Origin: Methylotenera_A sp031369365
Lineage (GTDB): Bacteria > Pseudomonadota > Gammaproteobacteria > Burkholderiales > Methylophilaceae
Assembly: GCA_031369365.1 (NCBI GenBank)
Contig: JANMOP010000014.1
Location: 4,913 to 68,912, forward strand
Reading direction: 5' to 3'
DNA: 64,000 nucleotides
Shown: positions 33,600-41,998 of the stretch, in pieces
Layout: every line of letters starts with the position of its first letter
Position numbering within the stretch: the stretch's first letter is position 1
The notes under the pieces: generated by a model
Told to the model about the DNA's origin: nothing
Database searches by the model: none
The model's input: only the letters and a program-made list of their open reading frames with translations
Translations under genes and position numbers: made by a program

Positions 33600-34604
33600 T
33601 TGGCCGCTGTTATTAAACAAACCGAAGTGGCAGCGGTAGCATTAGCCAACATAGTGAGCAAGCTTAAAACATTAAGTGCGTTTGCGGTAGCAATATGGGT
33701 TTCTATCGCGATTCATGCAGCAATCTTAACTATTCATTTTCAGCCCGAGCTCAAAAAGCTCAAAGACAGCTTACCTTCGCTAGAGGTAGTTTTAGTCAAT
33801 GCTAAAACTAAAAGTGCGCCCGATAAAGCTGAATTATTAGCCCAAGCCAATTTAGATCGCGGTGGCAATACCGAGGCTAATCGCAAGATGAAAACCGCGC
33901 TGCCTGCGCCCAAAGAGAAAACTACCGAAGTTAAATTGCAGCCAAATTCTGAAGCGCGTAGTGCAGCTAAATCGGCCAAAATGAAAGCACTTGAGGCGCG
34001 TGAACAAAAGCGTGTGGATGAGCTGGAAAAACAAGCGCAAGAGCTGCTAACACAAATTAAATCGACAAAAAAAATAGAATCGAATCCTACCCAAAATGTA
34101 GCTTCGGCCGAACCTGAGCTGGGCGAACAAAAAACCGAAGCAAAATCGTTAGATCGTGCAGAATTAATTGCGGCCAGCCTAGAAATGGATAGGCTACAAG
34201 CACAAATTGATAAGCAACAAGACGAATACCAGAAACGTCCTAAAAAGAAATATATTGGGGCACGCACTAAAGAGTACCGATTCGCTTTATATGTGGAATC
34301 GTGGCGGCAAAAAGTGGAGCGTATTGGCAATATGAATTACCCCGAGGCGGCAAAAACACAAAAGTTGTATGGGCAATTACGCATGACGGTTGCTATAAAA
34401 GCCGATGGTAGCTTAGAAAGCGTGGTGATTGACCAGCCATCAAATCACAAAGTGTTAGACGAAGCGGCCAAGCGCATTGTAGAGCTGGCAGCGCCGTATG
34501 CGATTTTCCCTGAGGATATTAGGCGCGATACCGATATCTTATACATTACACGCACCTGGACATTTACGCAGGAAGATTTACTAGCGACTAAAGGTTCAGA
34601 TTAA
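33600..34604 (+). CDS. TonB-family energy-transducer-like protein
   Basis: A 334-residue protein with one N-terminal membrane anchor (FAVAIWVSIAIHAAILTIHF), a long charged coiled-coil and linker region (residues ~70-215, rich in Lys, Glu, Ala, Gln), and a C-terminal TonB-like domain (YRFALYVESWRQKVERIGNM, NYPEAAKTQKLYGQLRMTV, KADGSLESVVIDQPS). It probably spans the periplasm. It starts at TTG 33600, 3 bp after mpl. No exbB/exbD or receptor gene is adjacent, so the partner is unknown. Confidence 0.8.
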   Translation: MAAVIKQTEVAAVALANIVSKLKTLSAFAVAIWVSIAIHAAILTIHFQPELKKLKDSLPSLEVVLVNAKTKSAPDKAELLAQANLDRGGNTEANRKMKTALPAPKEKTTEVKLQPNSEARSAAKSAKMKALEAREQKRVDELEKQAQELLTQIKSTKKIESNPTQNVASAEPELGEQKTEAKSLDRAELIAASLEMDRLQAQIDKQQDEYQKRPKKKYIGARTKEYRFALYVESWRQKVERIGNMNYPEAAKTQKLYGQLRMTVAIKADGSLESVVIDQPSNHKVLDEAAKRIVELAAPYAIFPEDIRRDTDILYITRTWTFTQEDLLATKGSD

Positions 34605-34915
34605 TGACTGATTACTATCAGCACCACGTATTTTTCTGCTTAAATCAACGCGAGCATGGCGAAGCATGTTGCATGAATAAAGGCGCCGAAGCGGCGTTTG
34701 ACCACATGAAAGCGCGCGTGAAAAAACTAGGCTTAAACGGCGAAGGTAAAGTGCGTATTAACCGTTCTGGCTGTTTGGATAGATGCGGGCTTGGGCCATT
34801 AATGGTGATTTATCCGCAAGCCGTTTGGTACACATTTGTTGATAATGACGATATTGATGAAATTATCGAAAGCCATCTGGTGAATGACAAAGTAGTAGAG
34901 CGTTTGGTTGTGTAG
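34604..34915 (+). CDS. Thioredoxin-like [2Fe-2S] ferredoxin
   Basis: A 103-residue small ferredoxin of the thioredoxin-like 2Fe-2S family. Likely ligands are C12, C22 or C23, C57 and C61 in FFCLNQREHGEACC and RSGCLDRCGLGPLMVIYP. Members transfer electrons, but the partner is unknown here. The ATG overlaps the stop of the TonB-like gene by one base. The stop codon (TAG, 34913-34915) lies inside the left arm of the palindromic repeat that separates it from the HIT gene. Confidence 0.85.
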   Translation: MTDYYQHHVFFCLNQREHGEACCMNKGAEAAFDHMKARVKKLGLNGEGKVRINRSGCLDRCGLGPLMVIYPQAVWYTFVDNDDIDEIIESHLVNDKVVERLVV

Positions 34916-34972
34916 GAGCGACGACCCCGTCGCGAAATAATATGCAAATCGTGACGGGGTCGTCGCTCCTAC
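34911..34972. repeat. TGTAGGAGCGACGACC palindrome supplying both neighbouring stop codons
   Basis: A long inverted repeat, TGTAGGAGCGACGACCCCGT on the left and ACGGGGTCGTCGCTCCTACA on the right, with a short AT-rich loop. Each arm contains TAG, used as the stop of the ferredoxin gene (+) and of the HIT gene (-). It should also act as a bidirectional terminator. A related copy is at 50359. Confidence 0.9.
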
Positions 34973-35406
34973 ATAGCGCAATTAATATGTGCGCTTATTT
35001 TTTCTTTTAGTAATTGTTTAGATGCACTGGAAAGGTTGCTGGTATTGCCTTTACGCATCTTATCGCCCCAATGACTATTGGGAAAATGTTTGTCATCTGC
35101 AAAGCGCGGAATGATATGCCAATGCACATGCGGCGTTTTGTTGCCAAGGCTCGCCAGGTTAATTTTATCGGGGTGAATCACTTCGCGCATCGCGGTTTCT
35201 ACAGCAAAAACCACTGTCATCATACGCACGCGATTTTCAGGCGGCAAATCAGTCATTTCTTTGATGTGCTCTAAGAGTTCAACGCGGCAATAGGCGGGGT
35301 AATCCGCGTCGTTTAGTAACACCACGCGGCAAAAATCGTCTTGCCAAAGTATTTCATGTGGGCTGGGTTGGCCTTGTAAGCTAGCAATGCATAGTGGGCA
35401 GGTCAT
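34969..35406 (-). CDS. HIT-family nucleotide-binding protein
   Basis: A 145-residue histidine-triad protein. The HIT motif HVHWHIIPRF is present, with CPLCIASLQG at the N terminus (a possible metal-binding CxxC) and ADYPAYCRVELLEHIKEMTD in the middle. Such proteins hydrolyse or bind nucleoside phosphoramidates and dinucleotides; the exact substrate is unknown. Its TAG stop comes from the palindromic repeat shared with the ferredoxin gene. Confidence 0.9.
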   Translation of the reverse strand: MTCPLCIASLQGQPSPHEILWQDDFCRVVLLNDADYPAYCRVELLEHIKEMTDLPPENRVRMMTVVFAVETAMREVIHPDKINLASLGNKTPHVHWHIIPRFADDKHFPNSHWGDKMRKGNTSNLSSASKQLLKEKISAHINCAM

Positions 35407-35436
35407 GTTTAGCTACAAAAGTTAGTTGAATAAGTC

Positions 35437-35522
35437 GTCATTGCGAGCCTATGGTTATAACTTAGGCGAAGCAATCCATGATGTTGTGAAATGCTGGATT
35501 GCTTCGCTTTGCTCGCAATGAC
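35437..35522. repeat. GTCATTGCGAGC palindromic extragenic repeat
   Basis: GTCATTGCGAGC (left) and GCTCGCAATGAC (right) form the outer stem; GCGAAGCAATCCA / TGGATTGCTTCGC form the inner stem. It lies between the HIT gene and the nadA 3' end, where it may act as a terminator for nadA. Confidence 0.88.
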
Positions 35523-35526
35523 AGTA

Positions 35527-36639
35527 TTAAGAGGCAGCAAGCATGCGCTCTAGCGTGAGTTTCGCCAATTTCGCATCGTGCGCTGGCACTTTGATTTGAT
35601 TGACCACATTACCTTCCGCCAAGTTTTCTAGCGTCCAAGCCAAGTGTTGCGGGTCTATGCGCGCCATCGTTGAGCATTCACACACGACGTGGCTCATAAA
35701 TTGTACTAATTTACCTTGCGGCTTCATTTGCTCGGCCAAGCGATTTACTAAGTTTAACTCGGTGCCGACCAGCCATTTTGTATTAGGCGCAGCCTCAGAA
35801 ACAGTGCGTAAAATGTACTCAGTCGAGCCGACAAAATCAGAATTCAAGCATACTTCAAACGGCGCTTCTGGGTGCGAAATCACGATGCCATCGGAATGAT
35901 CAGCGCGGAATTTGGTGATATTTTGCAGTCGGAACATTTGATGTACGGCGCAATGGCCTTTCCACAGCAAGATTTTGGCGTTTTTAATCTCTTCAACTGT
36001 TAGGCCACCTTGCGGTTGGTCTGGGTCCCAAATGGGCATTTGCTCTAACGGAATGCCCATTTTATGTCCGCTCCAGCGACCCAAATTTTGATCGGGAAAG
36101 AACAACACTTTTTCACGTTGCTTAAAGCTCCAATCCAGTATTTTTGGCGCGTTAGTTGAGGTGCAAACAATGCCGCCATGCTCGCCACAAAAGGCTTTTA
36201 AATCGGCGGCGGAGTTAATATAAGTAACAGGCGTAATTTTTTCATCAAAATTCAGCACTTTATTCAGCTCACGGTAGCTGCGTTCTACTTTGGCAAGGTT
36301 GGCCATATCGGCCATAGAACAGCCAGCAGCAAGGTCTGGCAACACCACAATTTGTTCAGGACGGCTTAAAATATCCGCCACTTCGGCCATAAAATGCACG
36401 CCCAAAAACACAATAAACTCAGCATCTAAATCTTCGCAATAACGTGATAACTTAAGTGAATCACCCGTGAAATCAGCATGTCGATATACCGCCTCATTTT
36501 GATAATGATGGCCTAAAATCACCAAGCGTTTGCCTAATTTACTGCGCGCAGCAATAATGCGACGCTGACAATCTGCATCGTCAACAGCTTGAAATTTTTC
36601 GAATTTAATCGGTATAGATTTAATGGCTTCTGTTTGCAT
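35527..36639 (-). CDS. nadA: Quinolinate synthase NadA
   Basis: A 370-residue [4Fe-4S] enzyme that condenses iminoaspartate with dihydroxyacetone phosphate to quinolinate in NAD synthesis. LVILGHHYQNEAVYRHADFT, AGCSMADMA, GGIVCTSTNAPKIL and SHVVCECSTMARIDPQHLAW are family motifs and supply the three cluster cysteines. It is the last gene of ispH-nudB-nadA, 10 bp after nudB. nadB and nadC are not in the window. Confidence 0.96.
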   Translation of the reverse strand: MQTEAIKSIPIKFEKFQAVDDADCQRRIIAARSKLGKRLVILGHHYQNEAVYRHADFTGDSLKLSRYCEDLDAEFIVFLGVHFMAEVADILSRPEQIVVLPDLAAGCSMADMANLAKVERSYRELNKVLNFDEKITPVTYINSAADLKAFCGEHGGIVCTSTNAPKILDWSFKQREKVLFFPDQNLGRWSGHKMGIPLEQMPIWDPDQPQGGLTVEEIKNAKILLWKGHCAVHQMFRLQNITKFRADHSDGIVISHPEAPFEVCLNSDFVGSTEYILRTVSEAAPNTKWLVGTELNLVNRLAEQMKPQGKLVQFMSHVVCECSTMARIDPQHLAWTLENLAEGNVVNQIKVPAHDAKLAKLTLERMLAAS

Positions 36640-36649
36640 AACAAGTATT

Positions 36650-37111
36650 TTATAGCTTTAATTGATACATTTCACCTAATCTTTTTAGCGCATCCACATT
36701 CGTCCAGCTAAAAACGCGTGTTGCGGCCTCGCGCCAATCTACCCATTCATAGCGTAAATGCTCATCTGGGGCTAATTTGATTGGTAACGGTGACGGAAGT
36801 TCTAAGCCGAACAAATGCTCGGTATTTTCCACCACGCCTGGTGCGTAACGATAGCGCCAATGCGGGTAAATTTCATATACGTTAGAAGCTTGCCAATCTT
36901 GCAAATTATATTGAGTAGCGTCCAAGCCAGTTTCTTCAAACACCTCACGAATAGACGCTTGCAGCGGCGTTTCATCACCTTCAATACTACCCGTAACAGA
37001 TTGCCAAAAGCCTGCTTTATCGGCACGCTCCATGATTAATACTTGCAAATCGGGTGTGCGCGATTTTTGTGTATAAACCAGCACCAGCGCTGAAATTGGC
37101 GTTTTAAACAT
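36650..37111 (-). CDS. nudB: Dihydroneopterin triphosphate diphosphatase NudB
   Basis: A 153-residue Nudix hydrolase. The Nudix box runs from GSIEGDETPLQASIREVFEE to TGL. KAGFWQSVTG before it and VYEIYPHWRYRYAPGV after it identify the NudB branch, which removes pyrophosphate from dihydroneopterin triphosphate in folate synthesis. It is 3 bp after ispH and 10 bp before nadA. Confidence 0.9.
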   Translation of the reverse strand: MFKTPISALVLVYTQKSRTPDLQVLIMERADKAGFWQSVTGSIEGDETPLQASIREVFEETGLDATQYNLQDWQASNVYEIYPHWRYRYAPGVVENTEHLFGLELPSPLPIKLAPDEHLRYEWVDWREAATRVFSWTNVDALKRLGEMYQLKL

Positions 37112-37114
37112 TTT

Positions 37115-38083
37115 TTATATGGTTTTTTGTGCAGAAGTTAAATTTTTTGGCAATTGAAATACCACGCTTTCTACCACGCCGTGCAGTTCTTGCACCTCAT
37201 TCGCACCAAAAGCTTGTAATTTTGAAATCACATCTTTCACTAAAATTTCGGGCGCAGAAGCGCCTGCAGATACGCCAATTTTATTTTTACCAATCAACCA
37301 TTCAGCCTTTAAATGGCTTGCATTATCCACCATGTAAGCTTCAACGCCTTGATTTTGTGCGACTTCGCGCAGGCGATTAGAGTTTGAACTATTGGGTGAG
37401 CCAACAATAATCACTAAATCGCAATCCTTCGCCATAATTTTCACCGCATCTTGGCGGTTTTGCGTGGCGTAGCAAATATCATCGCTTTTAGGCGCGTGAA
37501 TATTGGGGAATTTCGTTTGCAGCGCATTAATTACTAAGGCTGCATCGTCCATAGAAAGCGTGGTTTGTGTGACAAACGCCAATTTTTCAGCATCTTTAAC
37601 GATTAATTTTTTAACATCTTCGGGCGTTTCTACCAAATACATGCCTTCTCTAGATTGCCCCATTGTGCCTTCGACCTCGGGGTGGCCTTTATGGCCTATC
37701 ATCACAATTTCCATGCCCGCTTTACGCATTTTGGCCACTTCGATATGTACTTTTGTGACTAAGGGACAAGTTGCGTCAAAGGCAATTAAACCGCGGGTTA
37801 CCGCCTCTATACGCACCGCTTTTGAAACGCCGTGCGCGCTGAAAATCACCGTGCTGCCAGTGGGGATTTCATCGAGTTCTTGCACAAAAACTGCACCTTT
37901 GGCGCGCAGTTCATCCACCACAAATTTATTGTGCACCACCTCGTTACGCACATAAATGGGCGCGCCAAATTTCTCTAAAGCTTGTTCTACAATAATAATG
38001 GCGCGATCTACCCCAGCACAAAAGCCGCGCGGGTTGGCTAACACTATATTGGCTGGTATTTCGGTTTGTTGGTTCATATTCAA
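37115..38083 (-). CDS. ispH: 4-hydroxy-3-methylbut-2-enyl diphosphate reductase IspH
   Basis: A 322-residue [4Fe-4S] enzyme of the last step of the MEP isoprenoid pathway, giving IPP and DMAPP. Cluster cysteines are in NPRGFCAGVDRAI (C22), DATCPLVTKVH and DDICYATQNRQDAVK. IGHKGHPEVEGTMGQ and VGSPNSSNSNRLREVA are hallmark substrate-binding blocks. It is the first gene of the ispH-nudB-nadA run and divergent from purU. A start two codons later (MNQQ...) is possible. Confidence 0.97.
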   Translation of the reverse strand: MNMNQQTEIPANIVLANPRGFCAGVDRAIIIVEQALEKFGAPIYVRNEVVHNKFVVDELRAKGAVFVQELDEIPTGSTVIFSAHGVSKAVRIEAVTRGLIAFDATCPLVTKVHIEVAKMRKAGMEIVMIGHKGHPEVEGTMGQSREGMYLVETPEDVKKLIVKDAEKLAFVTQTTLSMDDAALVINALQTKFPNIHAPKSDDICYATQNRQDAVKIMAKDCDLVIIVGSPNSSNSNRLREVAQNQGVEAYMVDNASHLKAEWLIGKNKIGVSAGASAPEILVKDVISKLQAFGANEVQELHGVVESVVFQLPKNLTSAQKTI

Positions 38084-38192
38084 ACTGTCATCTTGTATTT
38101 GTTAAAACTCTCGTGTTTATTAAAGCGCATGAATTTATAAAAGCTATAAGGCCATCAGGTATAATCGCATCAATTTTCAATTAGCTAAGTAT

Positions 38193-39047
38193 ATGAAAAA
38201 TACCGCAACCTTACTCATTACCTGCCCCGATGCACGCGGCATTGTGGCGGCGATAGCTGATTTTTTATATCAGCATAATGCCAATATTTTACACGCAGAC
38301 CAGCATCAAGATGCAGAAAATAATCTGTTTTTAATGCGTGTAGAGTGGGATGTAGCAGGTTTTAATTTAGATGAAGCCAGCTTTGATGCGGCTTTTGCGC
38401 CAATTGCCAGCAAATTTAATATGGTTTGGCAATTAAAACTCTCACAACACAAAACGCGTGTGGCGATTATGGTCTCGCAGTACGACCATTGTTTGGCAGA
38501 TTTGTTGCACCGTTTTAAGAGCGGTGAGCTGGTGTGCGAAATTCCACTGATTATTAGTAACCATCGCGATACTGAGGCTTTGGCTAAATTTTACGGCATT
38601 GATTTTCACCATATTGAGGTGAGTAAAGATAACAAGCCGCAGGCCGAGGCCACACAGTTTAAATTGTTTGACGACTACAAAATTGATTTAATTGTGCTGG
38701 CACGCTACATGCAGATTTTGTCGCCCGATTTTGTCGCGCGCTATCCTCAACGCATTATTAATATTCACCATTCGTTCTTGCCCGCTTTTGTTGGTGCAAA
38801 GCCTTATCATCGTGCATTTGAGCGTGGCGTGAAACTGATAGGCGCCACCAGCCATTATGTGACAGAGGTATTAGACGAAGGCCCGATTATCGAGCAGAAT
38901 ATTGATAGAATTTCGCATCGTGATCAGGTAGAAGATTTGATTCAAAAAGGTCGTGATTTGGAGCGCTCGGTGTTAGCAAAAGCCGTACGCTGGCATATTG
39001 AAAACCGTATTTTATTGTATGCGAATAAAACGGTGATTTTTGATTAA
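38193..39047 (+). CDS. purU: Formyltetrahydrofolate deformylase PurU
   Basis: A 284-residue enzyme that hydrolyses 10-formyl-THF to formate and THF. The N-terminal ACT domain (TLLITCPDARGIVAAIADFL) is followed by the formyltransferase-like domain with LIVLARYMQILSPDFVARYP, NIHHSFLPAFVGAKPYHRAF and GATSHYVTEVLDEGPIIEQ. In a methylotroph it can balance the folate C1 pool and produce formate (inference). It is a single gene, with a terminator after it. Confidence 0.95.
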   Translation: MKNTATLLITCPDARGIVAAIADFLYQHNANILHADQHQDAENNLFLMRVEWDVAGFNLDEASFDAAFAPIASKFNMVWQLKLSQHKTRVAIMVSQYDHCLADLLHRFKSGELVCEIPLIISNHRDTEALAKFYGIDFHHIEVSKDNKPQAEATQFKLFDDYKIDLIVLARYMQILSPDFVARYPQRIINIHHSFLPAFVGAKPYHRAFERGVKLIGATSHYVTEVLDEGPIIEQNIDRISHRDQVEDLIQKGRDLERSVLAKAVRWHIENRILLYANKTVIFD

Positions 39048-39100
39048 GCCTTGAGTTTTTTTAAGAGTTTTTTTAAGAGTTTTTTTTGAGATTTAAGCGT

Positions 39101-39136
39101 AAAAAAAGCGAGGCGCCAATGTGGCCTCGCTTTTTT
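39101..39136. terminator. Bidirectional intrinsic terminator downstream of purU
   Basis: AAAAAAAGCGAGGC / GCCTCGCTTTTTT with a short loop. It serves purU (+) and the small secreted-peptide gene (-). It is preceded by three imperfect tandem copies of a T-rich ~12-bp unit (TTAAGAGTTTTTT). Confidence 0.9.
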
Positions 39137-39148
39137 ATTGGTAAGTGA

Positions 39149-39286
39149 TTATTCTGCAGCAGGTGCGTCTAATGCTGGTGGCGCAACTTCTTCTTCTGGA
39201 GCAATTTCTGGCAATGCTTCATCAGCATAAACAACAGAAACATTTAAAGCGGCTAAGGCTAACAACATAGCAAACAAACTTTTCAT
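39149..39286 (-). CDS. Small acidic secreted peptide (45 aa)
   Basis: The ATG at 39286 has an excellent ribosome-binding site (AAGGGGAA). It encodes a signal peptide MKSLFAMLLALAALNVSVVY followed by ADEALPEIAPEEEVAPPALD and an APAAE end. The mature part is about 23 residues, strongly acidic and Pro/Ala-rich. Strong translation signals and its own terminator argue that it is a real gene. I recognise no family. A periplasmic role is inferred only from the signal peptide. Confidence 0.7.
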   Translation of the reverse strand: MKSLFAMLLALAALNVSVVYADEALPEIAPEEEVAPPALDAPAAE

Positions 39287-39407
39287 ACTTTTCCCCTTGG
39301 TAAAATATCTTTATAAAAATAAATGTCTATTAATAATTAACGCCGAAACAACAATTTACACTGACTTTTATTCGCTGGCAACATAAATACAACATAAATA
39401 AAGGAGC

Positions 39408-40694
39408 TTAATCTATGGGTAAATTTAGGCAGCTTTCTAGTGCAAATAAATCGGCTATTTTTTCGCGCTGACGCACTACAAAAACTTGGTCGCCATCTAC
39501 TATGACTTCGGCCGCACGGCCGCGTGTATTATAGTTGCTGGCCATACTCATACCATATGCCCCAGCCGACATAATGGCGAGTAAATCACCCTCGTTCAAG
39601 TTTAAATTTCTATCATGGCCTAAAAAATCGCCACTTTCGCACACGGGGCCTACAATTTCATACACTTCAGCCTTGCCTGTGCGTGGTGCAACTGCCTGAA
39701 TATCGTGAAAAGCATCGTACAAAGCAGGTCGCATCAGGTCATTCATGGCGGCATCTACAATGGCGAAATTTTTAGGCTTATCCATCTTCAAACCTTGCTC
39801 CGAACCTTGGCCCATTTTTAAATATTCAACTTTGGTCAATAATACGCCTGCATTGCCCACCAATGCTCGGCCTGGCTCAAACAGTAGTTTTACATTACGA
39901 TTAGTCAGTTTGGCTAAAATCGCTTTGACGTAAGTTTTAAATTCGGGTGGCGTTTCGTCCGCATAAGTAATGCCAATGCCGCCACCCACATCGATGTGGC
40001 TAATATGAATACCTTTGGCTTCTAGTTTATCTACCAAGCCTAAAATTAAATCCAGCGCCTCAATAAACGGCGCTAATTCGGTAATTTGCGAGCCGATATG
40101 ACAATCGACGCCATGCACGGTGATATTCGGCATAGCGGCGGCTTGCTCATAAACGCTAATCGCCTCGTCAAACGCCACACCAAACTTATTATTTTTTAAA
40201 CCAGTGGAAATATATGGGTGGGTTTTGGCATCTACATTCGGATTCACGCGCAAAGACACTGGCGCAATTTTGCCCATTTCACCAGCCACTGCATTCAAGC
40301 GTATTAGCTCGCTTGCCGATTCCACATTAAAGCAAAAAATACCCGCGTTTAAAGCCGCGCGCATTTCATCGGCAGTTTTACCCACGCCAGAAAACACAAT
40401 TTTTTGCGGGTCGCCACCTGCGGCCAAAACACGCGCCAGCTCGCCACCAGACACAATATCAAAGCCCGCACCCATCTTGGCAAACAAATTCAAAATGGCA
40501 ATGTTGGGGTTAGCTTTTACGGCAAAACACACCAAATGGTTTGTACCAATTAGCCCCGCACTAAAATTTGTAAAGGCACGTGTTAAAGCGGCTTTACTGT
40601 AAACATAACACGGTGTGCTAAATTCTTGTGCTATGCGCTCAAGCGCAATATTTTCGGCATGTAATTTGCCGTTTTTTAAATTAAATATATTCAC
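39408..40694 (-). CDS. lysA: Diaminopimelate decarboxylase LysA
   Basis: A 428-residue PLP enzyme making lysine from meso-diaminopimelate. The PLP lysine is in VCFAVKANPNIAIL. FDIVSGGELARVLAAG, NVESASELIRL, DVGGGIGITYAD, FEPGRALVGNAGVLLTKVEY and the C-terminal VCESGDFLGHDR complete the family pattern. It lies 18 bp after lptM, a pairing common in proteobacteria. Confidence 0.97.
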   Translation of the reverse strand: MNIFNLKNGKLHAENIALERIAQEFSTPCYVYSKAALTRAFTNFSAGLIGTNHLVCFAVKANPNIAILNLFAKMGAGFDIVSGGELARVLAAGGDPQKIVFSGVGKTADEMRAALNAGIFCFNVESASELIRLNAVAGEMGKIAPVSLRVNPNVDAKTHPYISTGLKNNKFGVAFDEAISVYEQAAAMPNITVHGVDCHIGSQITELAPFIEALDLILGLVDKLEAKGIHISHIDVGGGIGITYADETPPEFKTYVKAILAKLTNRNVKLLFEPGRALVGNAGVLLTKVEYLKMGQGSEQGLKMDKPKNFAIVDAAMNDLMRPALYDAFHDIQAVAPRTGKAEVYEIVGPVCESGDFLGHDRNLNLNEGDLLAIMSAGAYGMSMASNYNTRGRAAEVIVDGDQVFVVRQREKIADLFALESCLNLPID

Positions 40695-40712
40695 AATGTA
40701 TCTTTTAATTTC

Positions 40713-40946
40713 TTATAAATATGCACTGCAATGCGCATGGATATTGGCTTGCAGGCCTGTGCTGGAATGTCTTAGTCCAGTGACATGTTGTTTTTCGTTT
40801 ATTGGCACGCTATTATTTTCAGCGCCCTGCGGGTAGCGCTGCTCAGGGATATACAACGGCCCTTTAGTGCCGCAACCAGCTAAAATGGACAAAGTAAGGT
40901 ATAACATTGCAATAAATAAATTTTGGCTTGTATTTTTTTGGCGCAT
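40713..40946 (-). CDS. lptM: LptM/YifL-like small lipoprotein
   Basis: A 77-residue lipoprotein. The signal peptide ends in LSILAGC, and the mature protein begins CGTKGPLYIPEQ, the conserved LptM (YifL, LppL) motif. LptM assists maturation of the LptDE lipopolysaccharide translocon in E. coli. The C-terminal part is variable. A GTG one codon upstream is an alternative start. It precedes lysA in the same direction, its usual neighbour. Confidence 0.85.
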   Translation of the reverse strand: MRQKNTSQNLFIAMLYLTLSILAGCGTKGPLYIPEQRYPQGAENNSVPINEKQHVTGLRHSSTGLQANIHAHCSAYL

Positions 40947-41001
40947 CACAATCTCGCAATAAATTTTGTTATTTATATTTTATCATTGAAAAGTGCAGAA
41001 G

Positions 41002-41035
41002 GCAGAATACAAGGTTTTTTAACCGCTTATTCTGC
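41002..41035. promoter_or_regulatory. Nested hairpin between lptM and pilE
   Basis: GCAGAATA (41002-41009) pairs with TATTCTGC (41028-41035), with an inner GGTT-TTTT-AACC stem. It lies in the divergent lptM/pilE control region, so it may be regulatory rather than a terminator. Confidence 0.35.
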
Positions 41036-41040
41036 TAAAT

Positions 41041-41057
41041 TATCCGAATATCGGATA
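41041..41057. promoter_or_regulatory. Perfect 17-bp palindrome upstream of the pilin operon
   Basis: TATCCGAATATCGGATA: 7-bp arms with a 3-bp centre, 62 bp before the pilE ATG. It has the size and symmetry of a repressor or activator site. The cognate regulator is unknown. Confidence 0.45.
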
Positions 41058-41118
41058 CTACTAGACAAGGCTAGTAAGGCTTTGGCATGATGCAATTAAC
41101 TGAAAAAGGAAGTACAAA

Positions 41119-41517
41119 ATGAAGTCATTAAAAGTAGGACAAAAAGGGTTTACCTTAATCGAGCTAATGATTGTGGTAGCTATTATTGGTATATTGGCGG
41201 CTATAGCATTACCGAGTTATAAAGCTTATATAATTAAAAGTAAGCGTAGTGCAGCTCAATCATTTATGTTGGATGTGGCAAACAGAGAAAAACAATATTT
41301 GTTGGATGCGAGAGCTTATACAACAAGTCTATCTACATTGGGCGCAACAATACCAAATGAAGTTTCAGCAAACTATACATTTCCGCCGATTGATGTGGAT
41401 GCAACACCGCCTTCATTTAAGATTACGGCTACGCCAGTTTCAGGCAGCACCCAAGCGGGCGATGGAAATTTGACGCTGACCGATACGGGTATTAAAAACC
41501 CTAGTAACAAGTGGTAA
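41119..41517 (+). CDS. pilE: Type IV minor pilin PilE
   Basis: A 132-residue prepilin. The leader MKSLKVGQKG is cleaved before F11, and FTLIELMIVVAIIGILAAIA contains Glu+5. The short beta domain with ANREKQYLLDARAYTTSL and GDGNLTLTDTGIKNPSNKW resembles PilE of the Pseudomonas minor-pilin cluster, which helps prime pilus assembly. It is the first gene of the operon, with GGAAG 6 nt before the ATG. Confidence 0.9.
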   Translation: MKSLKVGQKGFTLIELMIVVAIIGILAAIALPSYKAYIIKSKRSAAQSFMLDVANREKQYLLDARAYTTSLSTLGATIPNEVSANYTFPPIDVDATPPSFKITATPVSGSTQAGDGNLTLTDTGIKNPSNKW

Positions 41518-41527
41518 TGTGGCGCAC

Positions 41528-41998
41528 ATGAAGCAATTAAAATTATCAGCGGGATTCACACTGGTTGAGATGATGGTAGTGATTTCTATCATCGCTATAT
41601 TGGCTGCTGTAGCGACTCCTAGTTTTCAGTCGCTAATTCGCAACCAGCGTATAAAAAACAGTAGCTATGAGATGTTTATTAGCTTAATGGTGGCCAGAAG
41701 TGAAGCAATTAAACGTAACAACACGGATATTACAGTGGCACCAGTCACTGCGGGGAGCTGGCAGGATGGCTGGCAAGTCAGTGCTGGCAGTACTGTTCTA
41801 AAAAATCAAGAAGCGTTGAAAGGCATTGCCGTGAGCGGCGCACCAGCCTCGTTAACTTACAAAAGAACGGGTCGTTTATCTGCTGCCGCTACGCCCTCGT
41901 TCCAATTTGATATTATTCCAGCAGATTCTAATTTTACCCGCTGTATTACTATCGAATTAAGTGGCTTGCCACGCACTAAAAAAGGAGCGTGCTCATGA
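41528..41998 (+). CDS. fimT: GspH/FimT-type minor pseudopilin
   Basis: A 156-residue prepilin: MKQLKLSAG, then FTLVEMMVVISIIAILAAVA. The GspH/FimT pattern continues with PSFQSLIRNQRIKNSSYEMF and MVARSEAIKRNN. Two starts are possible, GTG at 41519 or ATG at 41528; I use the ATG because it gives a standard leader length. Its stop overlaps the pilV start (ATGA). Confidence 0.88.
   Translation: MKQLKLSAGFTLVEMMVVISIIAILAAVATPSFQSLIRNQRIKNSSYEMFISLMVARSEAIKRNNTDITVAPVTAGSWQDGWQVSAGSTVLKNQEALKGIAVSGAPASLTYKRTGRLSAAATPSFQFDIIPADSNFTRCITIELSGLPRTKKGACS

Noticed and set aside
33740..34330. 196-codon Ser/Cys/Leu-rich minus-strand ORF in the TonB-like gene
   Set aside because: Mirror of the Lys/Glu/Ala-rich coiled-coil coding strand; composition is typical of an antisense artefact.
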